From positions 372,001 to 436,000 of the forward strand of contig NZ_QLMA01000001.1 of assembly GCF_003259435.1 (NCBI RefSeq): DNA of 64,000 bases. Reading direction: 5' to 3'. Each line of letters begins with the position of its first letter. Within the stretch, counting starts at the first letter, position 1. This DNA comes from Chitinophaga dinghuensis (GTDB taxonomy: Bacteria; Bacteroidota; Bacteroidia; Chitinophagales; Chitinophagaceae). The position numbers and the translations under genes are program-made. Under the pieces are notes generated by a model. The model had not been told where the DNA came from. It saw only the letters and a list, made by a program, of their open reading frames with translations, and did not search any database. Below are positions 13,852 to 22,380 of this stretch, one piece after another.

Positions 13852-13962
13852 CCATCCCGATTACAAAAAGGGATCGGTAAAAGGTAGCAAAGTTCTTTAT
13901 AGCAGGGCGTTTTAGCGGAAACAAATGATTTTTTAATAATTTGTAAGAAACTAAAAAAAAGA

Positions 13963-13993
13963 TTTGGAGAATTGATAAAAACTCTTAATTTTG
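13963..13993 (+). promoter_or_regulatory. Second promoter of the tRNA/tuf operon
   Basis: TTTG (13963-13966), 19 bases, TAATTTTG (13986-13993). Exact consensus match; predicted transcription start about 45 bases before tRNA-Thr. Confidence 0.8.
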
Positions 13994-14042
13994 CGCTCTC
14001 TTTCAACGAGTTACTTAATTGAAAGAATGTTTTTTGAAAGAT

Positions 14043-14116
14043 GCCAGCATAGCTCAGTTGGCCAGAGCTACTGATTTGTAATCAGTGGGTCGGGGGTTCG
14101 AATCCCTCTGCTGGCT
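14043..14116 (+). tRNA. tRNA-Thr (anticodon TGT)
   Basis: Cloverleaf with acceptor GCCAGCA/TGCTGGC, D arm AGCTC...GAGCT, anticodon stem ACTGA/TCAGT with loop TTTGTAA, and T arm GGGGG TTCGAAT CCCTC. The CCA end is not encoded. First gene of the tRNA-tuf cluster typical for this phylum. Confidence 0.97.
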
Positions 14117-14190
14117 CATCGTTTTGGTTAAGTTGTTCGGGTACTAACGGTATCCGGACAACGAAAATCAAAGATCAGAAAAAATTGTTA

Positions 14191-14272
14191 GGGCAGGTTC
14201 CAGAGCGGCCAAATGGGGCGGACTGTAAATCCGCTGTCTACGACTTCATAGGTTCGAATCCTATCCTGCCCA
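14191..14272 (+). tRNA. tRNA-Tyr (anticodon GTA)
   Basis: Class II tRNA with a long variable arm (GTCTACGACTTC region). Acceptor GGGCAGG/CCTGCCC, anticodon stem GCGGA/TCCGC with loop CTGTAAA, T arm ATAGG TTCGAAT CCTAT. It is the only tRNA here whose CCA end is encoded (14273-14275). Confidence 0.97.
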
Positions 14273-14283
14273 CCAAACGGCGT

Positions 14284-14313
14284 GTTCCGCCTTTGCCTTA
14301 GCAGAGGCGGAAC
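14284..14313 (+). other. 13-bp hairpin between tRNA-Tyr and tRNA-Gly
   Basis: GTTCCGCCTTTGC (14284-14296) folds onto GCAGAGGCGGAAC (14301-14313) with one G-T pair and a 4-base loop. No T run follows, so it is more likely a processing or spacer structure than a terminator. Confidence 0.7.
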
Positions 14314-14433
14314 ATAGTTGTGAAATGGCAGGTGAGTCGTTAACATCACCACCCTGTGGTACAACAGCCTTTATGTTCTTTAATTTAATTAATTAATTCG
14401 TTTTCCGGTTTATCTGGAAAGTAGAATTAAAAT

Positions 14434-14506
14434 GCGGGAGTAGCTCAGTTGGTAGAGCGACAGCCTTCCAAGCTGTAGGTCGCGGGTTCGAGCCTCGTCT
14501 CCCGCT
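14434..14506 (+). tRNA. tRNA-Gly (anticodon TCC)
   Basis: Acceptor GCGGGAG/CTCCCGC, D arm AGCTC...GAGCG, anticodon stem ACAGC/GCTGT with loop CTTCCAA, T arm GCGGG TTCGAGC CTCGT. CCA is not encoded. Confidence 0.97.
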
Positions 14507-14535
14507 CGCATTTTTAATCAGATGCAATTTTTCAA

Positions 14536-14607
<72 letters not shown>

Positions 14608-14666
14608 CATTGAATTTTTTGAAATAGTTGTAGTGAGTAGTTAATAATCGCATCAACAACTCCATA

Positions 14667-14692
14667 AAATTCGAATTTCGGAATTCGAATTT
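14667..14692. other. AT-rich 11-bp hairpin in tRNA spacer
   Basis: AAATTCGAATT (14667-14677) and AATTCGAATTT (14682-14692) are exact complements around TCGG. It lies between tRNA-Thr(GGT) and the tRNA-like element; no T run follows. Confidence 0.65.
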
Positions 14693-14719
14693 ACCAATTC
14701 CCACTCCGAAATTAAACTT

Positions 14720-14800
14720 AGCGTTGTAGCTCTATGGAAGAGCAGTTGCAGTGAATAATATTACTGTAAAAGGAAATGAGTTCAATTCTCATCAGCGGTA
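14720..14800 (+). pseudogene. Degenerate tRNA-like element before tuf
   Basis: An 81-base segment keeps most of a tRNA: acceptor-like AGCGTTG (14720-14726) against CAGCGGT (14093 equivalent, at 14793-14799; 6 of 7 pairs, one G-G mismatch), TA, D arm GCTC/GAGC (14729-14743), and T arm ATGAG TTCAATT CTCAT (14776-14792). The anticodon arm is abnormal: a 7-bp stem TTGCAGT/ACTGTAA (14746-14752, 14763-14769) with a 10-base AT-rich loop GAATAATATT instead of seven bases. The D and T arms resemble the neighbouring tRNA-Thr(GGT). It may be a decayed tRNA copy or a tRNA-like structural element in the tuf leader. Confidence 0.55.
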
Positions 14801-14872
14801 CAAGTTTGTAAATCGTGTTTTATTAAACAACTATCAATACAATCTTTACAAACCATCTAAAAAGAAAATACA

Positions 14873-16060
14873 ATGGCAAAAGAAACCTTTAAGCGGGATA
14901 AACCCCACGTAAACATTGGTACCATCGGCCACGTGGACCACGGTAAAACTACCTTGACTGCTGCCATTACCACAATTTTGGCAAACAAGGGTCTGGCAGA
15001 GAAGAGAGGTTATGATGAGATCGATGCGGCTCCTGAAGAAAAAGAAAGAGGTATCACTATCAATACAGCTCACGTTGAGTATCAGACTGCAAATCGTCAC
15101 TATGCTCACGTTGACTGCCCTGGTCACGCTGACTATGTGAAAAACATGATTACCGGTGCTGCTCAGATGGACGGTGCTATCCTGGTGGTTGCTGCTACTG
15201 ACGGTCCTATGCCACAAACAAGAGAGCACATCCTCCTGGCTCGTCAGGTAGGTGTTCCTCGTATCGTTGTGTTCATGAACAAAGTTGACCTGGTTGACGA
15301 TGCTGAACTGCTCGAACTGGTTGAAATTGAAGTTCGTGACCTGCTGAGCTCTAACGGTTTCGACGGCGATAACGTTCCTGTTATCAAAGGTTCTGCTACC
15401 GGTGCTCTGGCTGGCGAAGAAAAATGGGTTGGTGCTATCGAAGAACTGATGGCTGCAGTTGATGAATATATTCCTCTGCCTCCACGTCCAGTTGATCAGC
15501 CTTTCCTGATGTCTGTTGAAGACGTATTCTCTATCACCGGTCGTGGTACTGTTGCTACCGGTCGTATCGAGCGCGGTCGTATCAAAGTTGGTGACAACGT
15601 TGAGATCGTAGGTCTGGTTGCAGAAAACCTGAAATCAACTTGTACTGGCGTTGAGATGTTCAAAAAACTCCTCGACGAAGGTGAAGCTGGTGACAACGCT
15701 GGTCTGCTGCTGCGCGGTATTGATAAAGCTCAAATCCGTCGTGGTCAAGTAATCTGCGCTCCAGGTTCTATCACTCCTCACACCGAATTCAAATGCGAAG
15801 TTTACGTACTGAGCAAAGAAGAAGGTGGTCGTCACACTCCATTCTTCCAGAAATACCGCCCTCAGTTCTACTTCCGTACCACGGACGTAACTGGTGAGGT
15901 TGAACTGCCAGCAGGCGTGGAAATGGTTATGCCAGGCGATAACATCACTCTGACTGTAAAACTGATCGCTCCTATCGCAATGGATAAAGGTCTGAAATTC
16001 GCTATCCGCGAAGGTGGTCGTACAGTAGGTGCTGGTCAGGTAACTGAAATCCTGAAATAA
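14873..16060 (+). CDS. tuf: Elongation factor Tu
   Basis: The GTPase that brings aminoacyl-tRNA to the ribosomal A site (395 residues, full length). GTP-binding motifs are present in order: GHVDHGKT near residues 19-26, the switch region [19 protein letters not shown] near 81-85, and NKVD near 136-139. Domains II ([14 protein letters not shown]) and III (ending [15 protein letters not shown] and [15 protein letters not shown]) follow. The gene lies within the conserved tRNA-tuf-tRNA-Trp-secE-nusG-rplK cluster and is probably transcribed from the two promoters before tRNA-Thr. The codon usage is strongly biased, as expected for a highly expressed gene. Confidence 0.99.
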   Translation: MAKETFKRDKPHVNIGTIGHVDHGKTTLTAAITTILANKGLAEKRGYDEIDAAPEEKERGITINTAHVEYQTANRHYAHVDCPGHADYVKNMITGAAQMDGAILVVAATDGPMPQTREHILLARQVGVPRIVVFMNKVDLVDDAELLELVEIEVRDLLSSNGFDGDNVPVIKGSATGALAGEEKWVGAIEELMAAVDEYIPLPPRPVDQPFLMSVEDVFSITGRGTVATGRIERGRIKVGDNVEIVGLVAENLKSTCTGVEMFKKLLDEGEAGDNAGLLLRGIDKAQIRRGQVICAPGSITPHTEFKCEVYVLSKEEGGRHTPFFQKYRPQFYFRTTDVTGEVELPAGVEMVMPGDNITLTVKLIAPIAMDKGLKFAIREGGRTVGAGQVTEILK

Positions 16061-16069
16061 GGACTACAT

Positions 16070-16090
16070 ATTGTGAATCTGATTCACAAT
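16070..16090. other. Short palindrome directly after tuf
   Basis: ATTGTGAATC (16070-16079) and GATTCACAAT (16081-16090) are exact complements around one base. No T run follows; it starts 10 bases after the tuf stop. Confidence 0.7.
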
Positions 16091-16098
16091 CTAAATAA

Positions 16099-16154
16099 AA
16101 CCATTAGCTTTGACTATCGAAGTCAAAAGCTGAGATAACTCAAAGCTAATGGTT
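16099..16154 (+). other. Overlapping alternative hairpins between tuf and tRNA-Trp
   Basis: The outer pair is 15 bp and perfect: AACCATTAGCTTTGA (16099-16113) with TCAAAGCTAATGGTT (16140-16154). The left arm can instead pair with the middle block: AGCTTTGACT (16107-16116 region) with AGTCAAAAGCT (16121-16131). The two folds exclude each other. The outer stem ends 5 bases before tRNA-Trp. Confidence 0.65.
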
Positions 16155-16159
16155 CATAC

Positions 16160-16230
16160 ACGGGCATGGTGCAACGGTAGCATACGGGTCTCCAAAACCT
16201 TTGATCTGGGTTCGAATCCTAGTGCCCGTG
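16160..16230 (+). tRNA. tRNA-Trp (anticodon CCA)
   Basis: Acceptor ACGGGCA/TGCCCGT with G discriminator, anticodon loop TCTCCAAA within ACGGGTCTCCAAAACCT, and T arm CTGGG TTCGAAT CCTAG. Located between tuf and secE, its usual place in bacteria of this phylum. Confidence 0.96.
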
Positions 16231-16338
16231 CAAGGTTAAAAAATACAAAATGGTTGAATTGTTATTATTTTAAAAAAATAGAACAATTCAACCTTTTTAG
16301 GCTTTATCCAAATTGACCAACAAAACGCATTTTAACTA

Positions 16339-16536
16339 ATGAATAAGATCAGAAATTACTTCCGCGAGTCTTATCATGAACTGGTTTACAAAGTGTCCTG
16401 GCCTACCTGGCAAGAACTGCAGTCCTCTACCATGATAGTCCTGATTGCTACCATCTTTGTAACAGCTCTGGTATGGGGCATGGATGCAGCCTCTAACTTT
16501 GTGTTAACTCACTATTATCAATTATTCAAACACTAA
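16339..16536 (+). CDS. secE: Preprotein translocase subunit SecE
   Basis: A 65-residue inner-membrane protein that clamps the SecY channel. It has an amphipathic N-terminal helix (RNYFRESYHELVYKVSWPTWQELQ, with the conserved KVSWPT..E motif) followed by one membrane segment (TMIVLIATIFVTALVWGMD). This short single-span form is standard outside enterobacteria. It is followed 6 bases later by nusG, so the two are translated from one message, as in nearly all bacteria. Confidence 0.97.
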   Translation: MNKIRNYFRESYHELVYKVSWPTWQELQSSTMIVLIATIFVTALVWGMDAASNFVLTHYYQLFKH

Positions 16537-16542
16537 TCAAAT

Positions 16543-17109
16543 ATGGACGCAACCAATACTCCTGCGCAGGAAACAAAGTGGTACGTGCTCCGCGTTGTTA
16601 GTGGCAAGGAAAAAAAAGTGAAGGAATACCTGGATATTGAAGTGCGCCGCTCCGATTGGGGTAACGTAATCACCCAAGTCTTCCTCCCCGTAGAAAAAGT
16701 TTATAAAGTGCAAGCCGGTAAAAAAGTAATGCGCGAAAAAAACTTCTATCCGGGTTATGTGATGATCGAAGCCATCGATGGGAAAATGACCGACGAAGTA
16801 ATACAGGCCATCAGAAACGTGTCCGGTGTTATCCACTTCCTCGGTAAAGAAAAACCTATCGCGCTCCGTAAAGCAGAAGTAAACAAAATGTTAGGTAAAG
16901 TCGATGAACTCTCCGATCAGGGTCTCACCATGTCCGAACCTTTCATCGTTGGTGAAACAATCAAAATTATCGATGGTCCTTTCAATGACTTCAACGGCGT
17001 TATCGAAGAAGTTATCGAAGACAAAAAGAAACTGAAAGTAACTGTAAAAATCTTCGGTCGCGCTACTCCAGTAGAACTGAACTTTATGCAGGTAGAAAAA
17101 CTTTCCTAA
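16543..17109 (+). CDS. nusG: Transcription termination/antitermination factor NusG
   Basis: A 188-residue elongation factor that binds the RNA polymerase clamp. The NGN domain starts [20 protein letters not shown] and includes [10 protein letters not shown] and [10 protein letters not shown]; a KOW domain follows the linker ([24 protein letters not shown]). Bacteroidota-type NusG has extra charged residues between the two, as here. The gene ends the tuf-secE-nusG unit: a strong terminator is present 28 bases after the stop, so rplK has its own promoter although it is the next ribosomal gene in many genomes. Confidence 0.97.
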   Translation: MDATNTPAQETKWYVLRVVSGKEKKVKEYLDIEVRRSDWGNVITQVFLPVEKVYKVQAGKKVMREKNFYPGYVMIEAIDGKMTDEVIQAIRNVSGVIHFLGKEKPIALRKAEVNKMLGKVDELSDQGLTMSEPFIVGETIKIIDGPFNDFNGVIEEVIEDKKKLKVTVKIFGRATPVELNFMQVEKLS

Positions 17110-17137
17110 GTTCCTTTACATCAACAAATCATATTGG

Positions 17138-17168
17138 AAAACGTTCCGGTTCTTACCGGAACGTTTTT
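17138..17168 (+). terminator. Terminator after nusG
   Basis: AAAACGTTCCGGT (17138-17150) pairs with ACCGGAACGTTTT (17155-17167) around TCTT; the T run follows. It closes the tRNA-tuf-nusG unit. Confidence 0.9.
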
Positions 17169-17195
17169 CGTTTATATACCAGATGTTTTCTTACC

Positions 17196-18365
17196 ATGAA
17201 GTGCCTGATTTCTTCTCTTCTCCTCCTGATACTACTGCAGTACAGCGGAACCGCGTCTGCCCAAACCCCTACGCCTGTTCCTACATCCCAGGACACCGCA
17301 GTGATCACCATTCCGAATAACGCCGCCGTTTCCCCGCAGGCAATGGGCCAATGGTTGAAAAAGAATACCCCGAATGATTATGAGGCGGTAAAAGCGCTCT
17401 ATCATTGGATAGGGCACCATATCACCTATGATGTAGTCATGATGACTTCCCGAACAGATGTCTATAAAGACACCTTAGAGGCGGCTGTCCGAACCCTTAC
17501 CTCCCGTAAAGCCATTTGCCAGGGATATTGCTCCCTCTTCTATGAAGTATGCAAACAAGCCAGCATCCCTTTACACCTGGTTTCCGGATATGTTTACATA
17601 AACGGACAGCTAGCCCTGGATGGTGGCCACAGTTGGCTAGGCATCAAATTAAACAACAAATGGCATATCATTGATCCCACCTGGGGAACAGGCTCCGTGG
17701 ATGACAACAACAAATTTGCATTCGGATTTAACTGGGATAACTTCCTCATTTCACCGGACAAAGCCATCTTCACACACGTTCCTTTTGATCCTGTTTATCA
17801 ATATCTTACACATCCCGTAAAGCCAGCTGAATTAAGAGACCAAACCTGGTCCGAAGCATCGAAACGATCAGCCATCAACTTTGAAGATAGTCTCCTCGTT
17901 TTTTCGAAACAAAACATGCTGCAATCTTATACCGGCCGATTACAGCGACTGGAAAAATATGGTATCATCAATCAATTGCAACGGGAACAAGCGCAGTATC
18001 TCCGACAATCCATGCCTTATGCAGCTTATGCCTCGGATTCAATCAGTGGCATCACCGGAAAATATCGTGCATTAGTGGATCGCTCCAATAAATTAGTCAG
18101 CAATCTAAACGCTTACAGTGCCTATGTAAATGGAGGAATGAAACCGGCCAAATCTGACAAGGAAATACTGGACTGGCTGACTAACCTAAACAAAGAGGCG
18201 AAAGATATTCATGCCGCTGTAAGCCCTATGAACTTTATGTCTGCCGAGATGCAGACGAATAAAAATGATTTTGTAAACAGAATGAAGTCCATGATTAGCA
18301 GCCTGGAAAACAGCCAGAAATCTATGTCAGACTTCTTAACCAAAAGAAAGCTGGTCCAACGTTAA
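17196..18365 (+). CDS. Secreted transglutaminase-like protein, copy 1
   Basis: A 389-residue exported protein with a signal peptide (MKCLISSLLLLILL...ASAQ, cleavage near residue 23). Residues ~60-165 form a transglutaminase-like (papain-fold) domain: WIGHHITYD, the nucleophile Cys108 in KAICQGYCSLF, His145 in GGHSWLGI and Asp160 in IIDPTWGTG. The triad is complete, so it could be a peptidase, amidase or cross-linking enzyme in the periplasm. The C-terminal ~200 residues are helical, with coiled-coil character, and unrelated to known catalytic domains as far as can be seen. Copies 2 and 3 follow in tandem with the same layout. The gene splits nusG from rplK, which are neighbours in most genomes. 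Confidence 0.88.
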   Translation: MKCLISSLLLLILLQYSGTASAQTPTPVPTSQDTAVITIPNNAAVSPQAMGQWLKKNTPNDYEAVKALYHWIGHHITYDVVMMTSRTDVYKDTLEAAVRTLTSRKAICQGYCSLFYEVCKQASIPLHLVSGYVYINGQLALDGGHSWLGIKLNNKWHIIDPTWGTGSVDDNNKFAFGFNWDNFLISPDKAIFTHVPFDPVYQYLTHPVKPAELRDQTWSEASKRSAINFEDSLLVFSKQNMLQSYTGRLQRLEKYGIINQLQREQAQYLRQSMPYAAYASDSISGITGKYRALVDRSNKLVSNLNAYSAYVNGGMKPAKSDKEILDWLTNLNKEAKDIHAAVSPMNFMSAEMQTNKNDFVNRMKSMISSLENSQKSMSDFLTKRKLVQR

Positions 18366-18462
18366 CCGTACATCCAGTTTTAATGGTAGCATTATTATGT
18401 ATTACTGATATTTGTAGTTCCTATTCCATCATAACAAGCTAGTAGCCAATTTTTAAGAGTAT

Positions 18463-19653
18463 ATGAGAGTAATCGCCATGATTACCGGCGTTTTGCTGAC
18501 TGTAGCAGTAGCACAAGGACAAACTACTAAACCTAAAGCGGTAGCTAACCCGGTAACAACCTATAATACCATCCCTGATACGGAAGTGCTATCCACTACG
18601 GCAATAGCTGACTGGTTAAAGAACAACAGTAAAAATCAGACAGAATCCTTAAAATCTATTTATGCCTGGATTGGTAAAAATATTGCCTACGATACCCGCA
18701 ATACTTACGATCCGCAGTATTACAAAGACACCACAGATGCAGCCTCGAAAACCCTGCGTACCAGGCAAGGCATCTGTTATGGGTATGCGTCACTTTTTAT
18801 AGAAATTGCCCGAAAAGCGGGAATTTCTGCCATTTTCGTAACCGGTTATACCGTAAACGGGGGGCAATTAAGTGCCGATGGCAGTCACGCCTGGGTAGCC
18901 GTGAAAACGGATAATAAATGGTCGTTGATAGACCCGACCTGGGCGGCAGGGGGTGTAAGCGGTAATAAATTCTATCCTTCTTTCACCTGGAAATACTTCA
19001 TGGTGGCGCCGGCGGTATTTGTAAAAACGCATGTACCCTATGATCCGATGTACCAATTCCTGGATCATCCCTTCCGCCATGATGAAATTAAGGAGAACAA
19101 GTTAACGGTGGCGGCTACACGTCCTGTTTTTGCATATGAGGATTCAATTGCCATGTGGCAAAAGCTGGATAGTAATGCGCAGGTGGTGAGTGCTGTTGAA
19201 CGTATCCGCAGATTTGGCGTGAGTAATGTTTATTTGTCTACCGAATTGAGTTACCTGTTGCAGAAGCTGGAAGTAACTCGTCATAATGAGAAAGTGGAAT
19301 CACAGAACGCATTGATTGACAGGTATAATGCGGCCAACAGTAAATATAATTTGCTTGTAAGCAACTTCAATGATTACGTCAATTTCAGGAATAAACAGTT
19401 TACTCCTGCCAAATCGGATCAGGAGATTCGTGACTGGGTGGATGGTATGGCAGGCGATCTGGAGAAGATTTATGCCATGATAAAGGATATTCAGCTGGAG
19501 GAGCGCAGGCAGCAGGAGCAGGTCAATGATACTAAACAGCTGCTGGACAAGATCAAACCTCGTATTGAGGAGGAGCAGGCATTTGTAACGAAGTACCTGA
19601 AAACGGGGAAAATGTTCAGAAAGTCCTTGTTTTATAAATTTCGATGGATGTGA
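18463..19653 (+). CDS. Secreted transglutaminase-like protein, copy 2
   Basis: A 396-residue paralogue of the preceding gene. It has a signal peptide (MRVIAMITGVLLTVAVAQGQ), then the transglutaminase-like domain with WIGKNIAYD, Cys105 in GICYGYASLF, His142 in GSHAWVAV and Asp157 in LIDPTWAAGG, so the triad is complete. The conserved block MYQFLDHPFRHDEIK (copy 1: YQYLTHPVKPAEL; copy 3: MWQLLSNPVRHDEA) links the three copies outside the active site. The C-terminal half is helical and ends with a long charged coiled coil (KDIQLEERRQQEQVNDTKQLLDKI). It is closest to copy 3 by its start MRVI and C-terminal ending EEQ.FV.KY.KT. Substrate unknown. Confidence 0.88.
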   Translation: MRVIAMITGVLLTVAVAQGQTTKPKAVANPVTTYNTIPDTEVLSTTAIADWLKNNSKNQTESLKSIYAWIGKNIAYDTRNTYDPQYYKDTTDAASKTLRTRQGICYGYASLFIEIARKAGISAIFVTGYTVNGGQLSADGSHAWVAVKTDNKWSLIDPTWAAGGVSGNKFYPSFTWKYFMVAPAVFVKTHVPYDPMYQFLDHPFRHDEIKENKLTVAATRPVFAYEDSIAMWQKLDSNAQVVSAVERIRRFGVSNVYLSTELSYLLQKLEVTRHNEKVESQNALIDRYNAANSKYNLLVSNFNDYVNFRNKQFTPAKSDQEIRDWVDGMAGDLEKIYAMIKDIQLEERRQQEQVNDTKQLLDKIKPRIEEEQAFVTKYLKTGKMFRKSLFYKFRWM

Positions 19654-19713
19654 TTGCTATATGAATAGCGACTTTGGTTTTTTATATTTATAGAGATAAT
19701 TATCCCAGTTACC

Positions 19714-20889
19714 ATGAGAGTCATTTCAACAGTAATCGGGTTGCTGGCCGTGACGGTGGCCAGTGCCCAGCAACCTAAGCCAGTGGCCAAGGTGGCGCCG
19801 GAAGTCGGCGTGGTGTCTATTCCGGATGATGTTACCAATAGCGCCAGTGCGATGGCCAGGTGGTTGAAAGCCCACACCGCCAACGCGCATGTATTACAGC
19901 AATCATTATATAAGTGGATTGCCACGCACATTACGTATGATGTGCCTAATATGTACCAGCAGCGGGATTATAGAGACACGGTTGCAGCAATACAGCGAAC
20001 ATTACGCAGTAGAGTGGGGGTGAGTGCAGATTATGCCAGTTTGTATGCGAAGGTTTGCCAGGAGGCTGGTATTGCCGCCTATACGGTGAACGGATATTGT
20101 TTACAGCATGGAGGGTTGGCGCCTACTGGGTCGCATGATTGGGTGGTTGTAAAGAATGGTGGCTCCTGGACGGTAACGGACCCTACCTGGGGTGCAGGAA
20201 CGGTGGATGGCGCGCGCTATACGCCGCAGCTGAATTGGGAATGGTTCCAGATGAGTCCGCAGGTAGCTGTAAAGAGACACGTCCCTTTTGACCCAATGTG
20301 GCAGTTGCTGAGCAATCCGGTGAGGCATGATGAGGCTGGGGTTAGTCGCCTGGCGGGAAATAATTTCAACTACAATGATACGATTGCTTTATACCTGCGG
20401 TCTGCCCGTTATGAGCGTTTGGCGGGTACATTGGCGAGGATGGAGCGTTATGGCGGAGGGGCTAATCCTTTTGTGATGGCGGAGATAGATTGGTTGAGTA
20501 AGACGGTAAAGGTATTGGCGGCTAATCGTCAGATAGAGGAGCGGAATCGTTTGGTGGACAAGTATGAGTCTGCGGAGGGGAAGTATCAGGAGATGGTTAG
20601 GATGTATAATGATTATGTGACTTACAAGAACAAGCAGTTTCAGCCGGAGCAACCGGATGCGGCTATTCGGAAGATGATGGATAATATGACGGGGCGGCTG
20701 GGAGAAGTAGAGAAGTTGATGGGGGAGATGCGTGGTCGTGATGTGGAGTTGGCTGGTCATTTGGGTGAGTTGGAGGCAGCGGTGCGTGGTATTCGGGAGA
20801 AGATTGTGGAGGAGCAGGGTTTTGTGAATAAGTATATAAAGACGGAGAGGGGTAAGCGTCGGGAGTTATTTTATGTGGGGGGTGTATAA
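19714..20889 (+). CDS. Secreted transglutaminase-like protein, copy 3, catalytic Cys replaced by Ser
   Basis: A 391-residue third paralogue with signal peptide MRVISTVIGLLAVTVASAQ. The fold is kept: WIATHITYD, His141 in GSHDWVVV and Asp156 in VTDPTWGAG. However, the nucleophile position reads GVSADYASL, with Ser104 (codon AGT at 20023-20025) where copies 1 and 2 have Cys, and the following Gly-Tyr is changed as well. It is thus probably a non-catalytic family member that may bind substrate or partner, unless serine works as nucleophile. Its second half has an unusually purine/G-rich coding strand compared with copy 1. The C-terminal coiled coil is long (VELAGHLGELEAAVRGIREKI). No frameshift is seen, so it is maintained. 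Confidence 0.87.
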   Translation: MRVISTVIGLLAVTVASAQQPKPVAKVAPEVGVVSIPDDVTNSASAMARWLKAHTANAHVLQQSLYKWIATHITYDVPNMYQQRDYRDTVAAIQRTLRSRVGVSADYASLYAKVCQEAGIAAYTVNGYCLQHGGLAPTGSHDWVVVKNGGSWTVTDPTWGAGTVDGARYTPQLNWEWFQMSPQVAVKRHVPFDPMWQLLSNPVRHDEAGVSRLAGNNFNYNDTIALYLRSARYERLAGTLARMERYGGGANPFVMAEIDWLSKTVKVLAANRQIEERNRLVDKYESAEGKYQEMVRMYNDYVTYKNKQFQPEQPDAAIRKMMDNMTGRLGEVEKLMGEMRGRDVELAGHLGELEAAVRGIREKIVEEQGFVNKYIKTERGKRRELFYVGGV

Positions 20890-21018
20890 TATATAGGAAT
20901 TGGGGAAAATGGTGTACATTTGCACGCCTTGAATTATAAGGAAAAAAGTCGGGTAATGCAATAGATTTGTAAAAAAAAGTTGGTTCTAAGCAAAAAGGAT
21001 GCCCAAAATCAAAAACTT

Positions 21019-21049
21019 TTTGACAAGTTCGTATTATTATATACCTTTG
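21019..21049 (+). promoter_or_regulatory. rplK promoter
   Basis: TTTG (21019-21022), 19 bases, TACCTTTG (21042-21049): exact consensus match, about 85 bases before rplK, leaving a long untranslated leader. Confidence 0.85.
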
Positions 21050-21139
21050 CATCCCGTTTAAAAGGTTATTTGAGTTCCTTTTAGTTTTGGGAGTCTTCTG
21101 TCCTGCAGAGGGCGTTTTAACCAAATTAAATCAAAAAGT

Positions 21140-21583
21140 ATGGCAAAAGAGATCGCAACGTACGTGAAATTGCAGGTTAAAGGCGGCCAGGCCAATCCTG
21201 CACCTCCAATTGGACCTGCACTGGGTTCCAAGGGTGTGAACATCATGGAGTTCTGCAAACAGTTCAATGCTCGTACCCAGGATAAAATGGGTAAGGTATT
21301 GCCTGTGTTGCTGACTGTTTACACAGACAAGTCATTTGACTTCGTAATTAAGACTCCTCCGGCTCCAGTTCAGCTGTTGGAAGCTGCCAAAATTCAAAGT
21401 GGTTCTAAAGAGCCTAACCGTAACAAGGTTGGTAAAGTAACCTGGGCGCAGGTTGAAGCAATTGCACAGGATAAAATGCCTGATCTGAACTGCTTCACAC
21501 TGCACAGTGCTATGAGCATGGTTGCGGGTACTGCACGCAGCATGGGTATTACTGTTGAAGGTAAAGCTCCTTGGGAAAACTAA
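21140..21583 (+). CDS. rplK: 50S ribosomal protein uL11
   Basis: A 147-residue protein of the GTPase-associated centre that binds 23S rRNA helices 43-44 and contacts translation factors. The N-terminal domain has [21 protein letters not shown] (the proline-rich switch), and the C-terminal RNA-binding domain includes the late motif [16 protein letters not shown]. It is the first gene of the rplK-rplA-rplJ-rplL-rpoBC cluster and is preceded by a consensus promoter. The start [12 protein letters not shown] is canonical. Confidence 0.98.
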   Translation: MAKEIATYVKLQVKGGQANPAPPIGPALGSKGVNIMEFCKQFNARTQDKMGKVLPVLLTVYTDKSFDFVIKTPPAPVQLLEAAKIQSGSKEPNRNKVGKVTWAQVEAIAQDKMPDLNCFTLHSAMSMVAGTARSMGITVEGKAPWEN

Positions 21584-21627
21584 TTGTTTCACCCTGTTAA
21601 GGCAGGACTTAAAAACATTTTGAAAAA

Positions 21628-22317
21628 ATGGCAACTAAAAAGAGAAAAGTAGCTGAAGCAAAGGTGGAGAAAAACAAAGTTTACTCTCTGAAAGAGGCTT
21701 CTACTTTGGTAAAAGAAATCAACTGCACTAAATTCGACTCTTCTGTCGATTTACATATCCGCTTAGGCGTTGATCCTAAGAAAGCAGACCAGGCTATCCG
21801 TGGTTCCGTAACGCTTCCTCACGGTACTGGTAAAACAAAAAAAGTGTTAGTACTTTGCACCCCTGATAAAGAAGCGGCTGCAAAAGAAGCTGGCGCAGAT
21901 TTCGTGGGTCTGGACGAATTCATCACTAAGATTGAAGGTGGCTGGACTGACGTAGATGTGATCGTCGCTACACCTGCTGTAATGCCTAAAATCGGTAAAC
22001 TGGGTAAAATCTTAGGTCCTCGTAACCTGATGCCTAACCCTAAAACCGGTACTGTTACTAACGATGTTGCAGCTGCTGTAAATGATGTTAAAGGCGGTAA
22101 AATCACTTTCAAGGTTGATAAAGCTGGTATCATCCACGCTTCTATCGGTCGTGTATCTTTTGGTGTTGAGAAAATTGAGCAGAACTCTATGGAGCTGATC
22201 AATGCTATCATCAAGCTGAAACCAGCTACTGCGAAAGGTACTTACCTGAAAGGCCTGTCTATGGCTTCTACAATGAGCCCAGGTATCGCTATCGACACTA
22301 AATCTGTTCAAAACTAA
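21628..22317 (+). CDS. rplA: 50S ribosomal protein uL1
   Basis: A 229-residue protein of the L1 stalk, which helps release deacylated tRNA from the E site. Family marks are [32 protein letters not shown], the lid motif [14 protein letters not shown] and the ending [10 protein letters not shown]. uL1 commonly represses its own operon by binding a leader copy of its rRNA site; the ~85-base leader before rplK could serve for that, though no such site was proven by eye. It starts 44 bases after rplK. Confidence 0.98.
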   Translation: MATKKRKVAEAKVEKNKVYSLKEASTLVKEINCTKFDSSVDLHIRLGVDPKKADQAIRGSVTLPHGTGKTKKVLVLCTPDKEAAAKEAGADFVGLDEFITKIEGGWTDVDVIVATPAVMPKIGKLGKILGPRNLMPNPKTGTVTNDVAAAVNDVKGGKITFKVDKAGIIHASIGRVSFGVEKIEQNSMELINAIIKLKPATAKGTYLKGLSMASTMSPGIAIDTKSVQN

Positions 22318-22380
22318 TTGATCACGAGTGTGTAGTCTGTTATACCGCAAGGGGAATGGGCTAGCTGCAAACGTAATAAT

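Noticed and set aside
20389..21124. Long minus-strand frames rich in His, Pro, Ser and Thr
   Set aside because: They are antisense to the G-rich end of transglutaminase-like copy 3 and its downstream spacer; no family resemblance and no start context.
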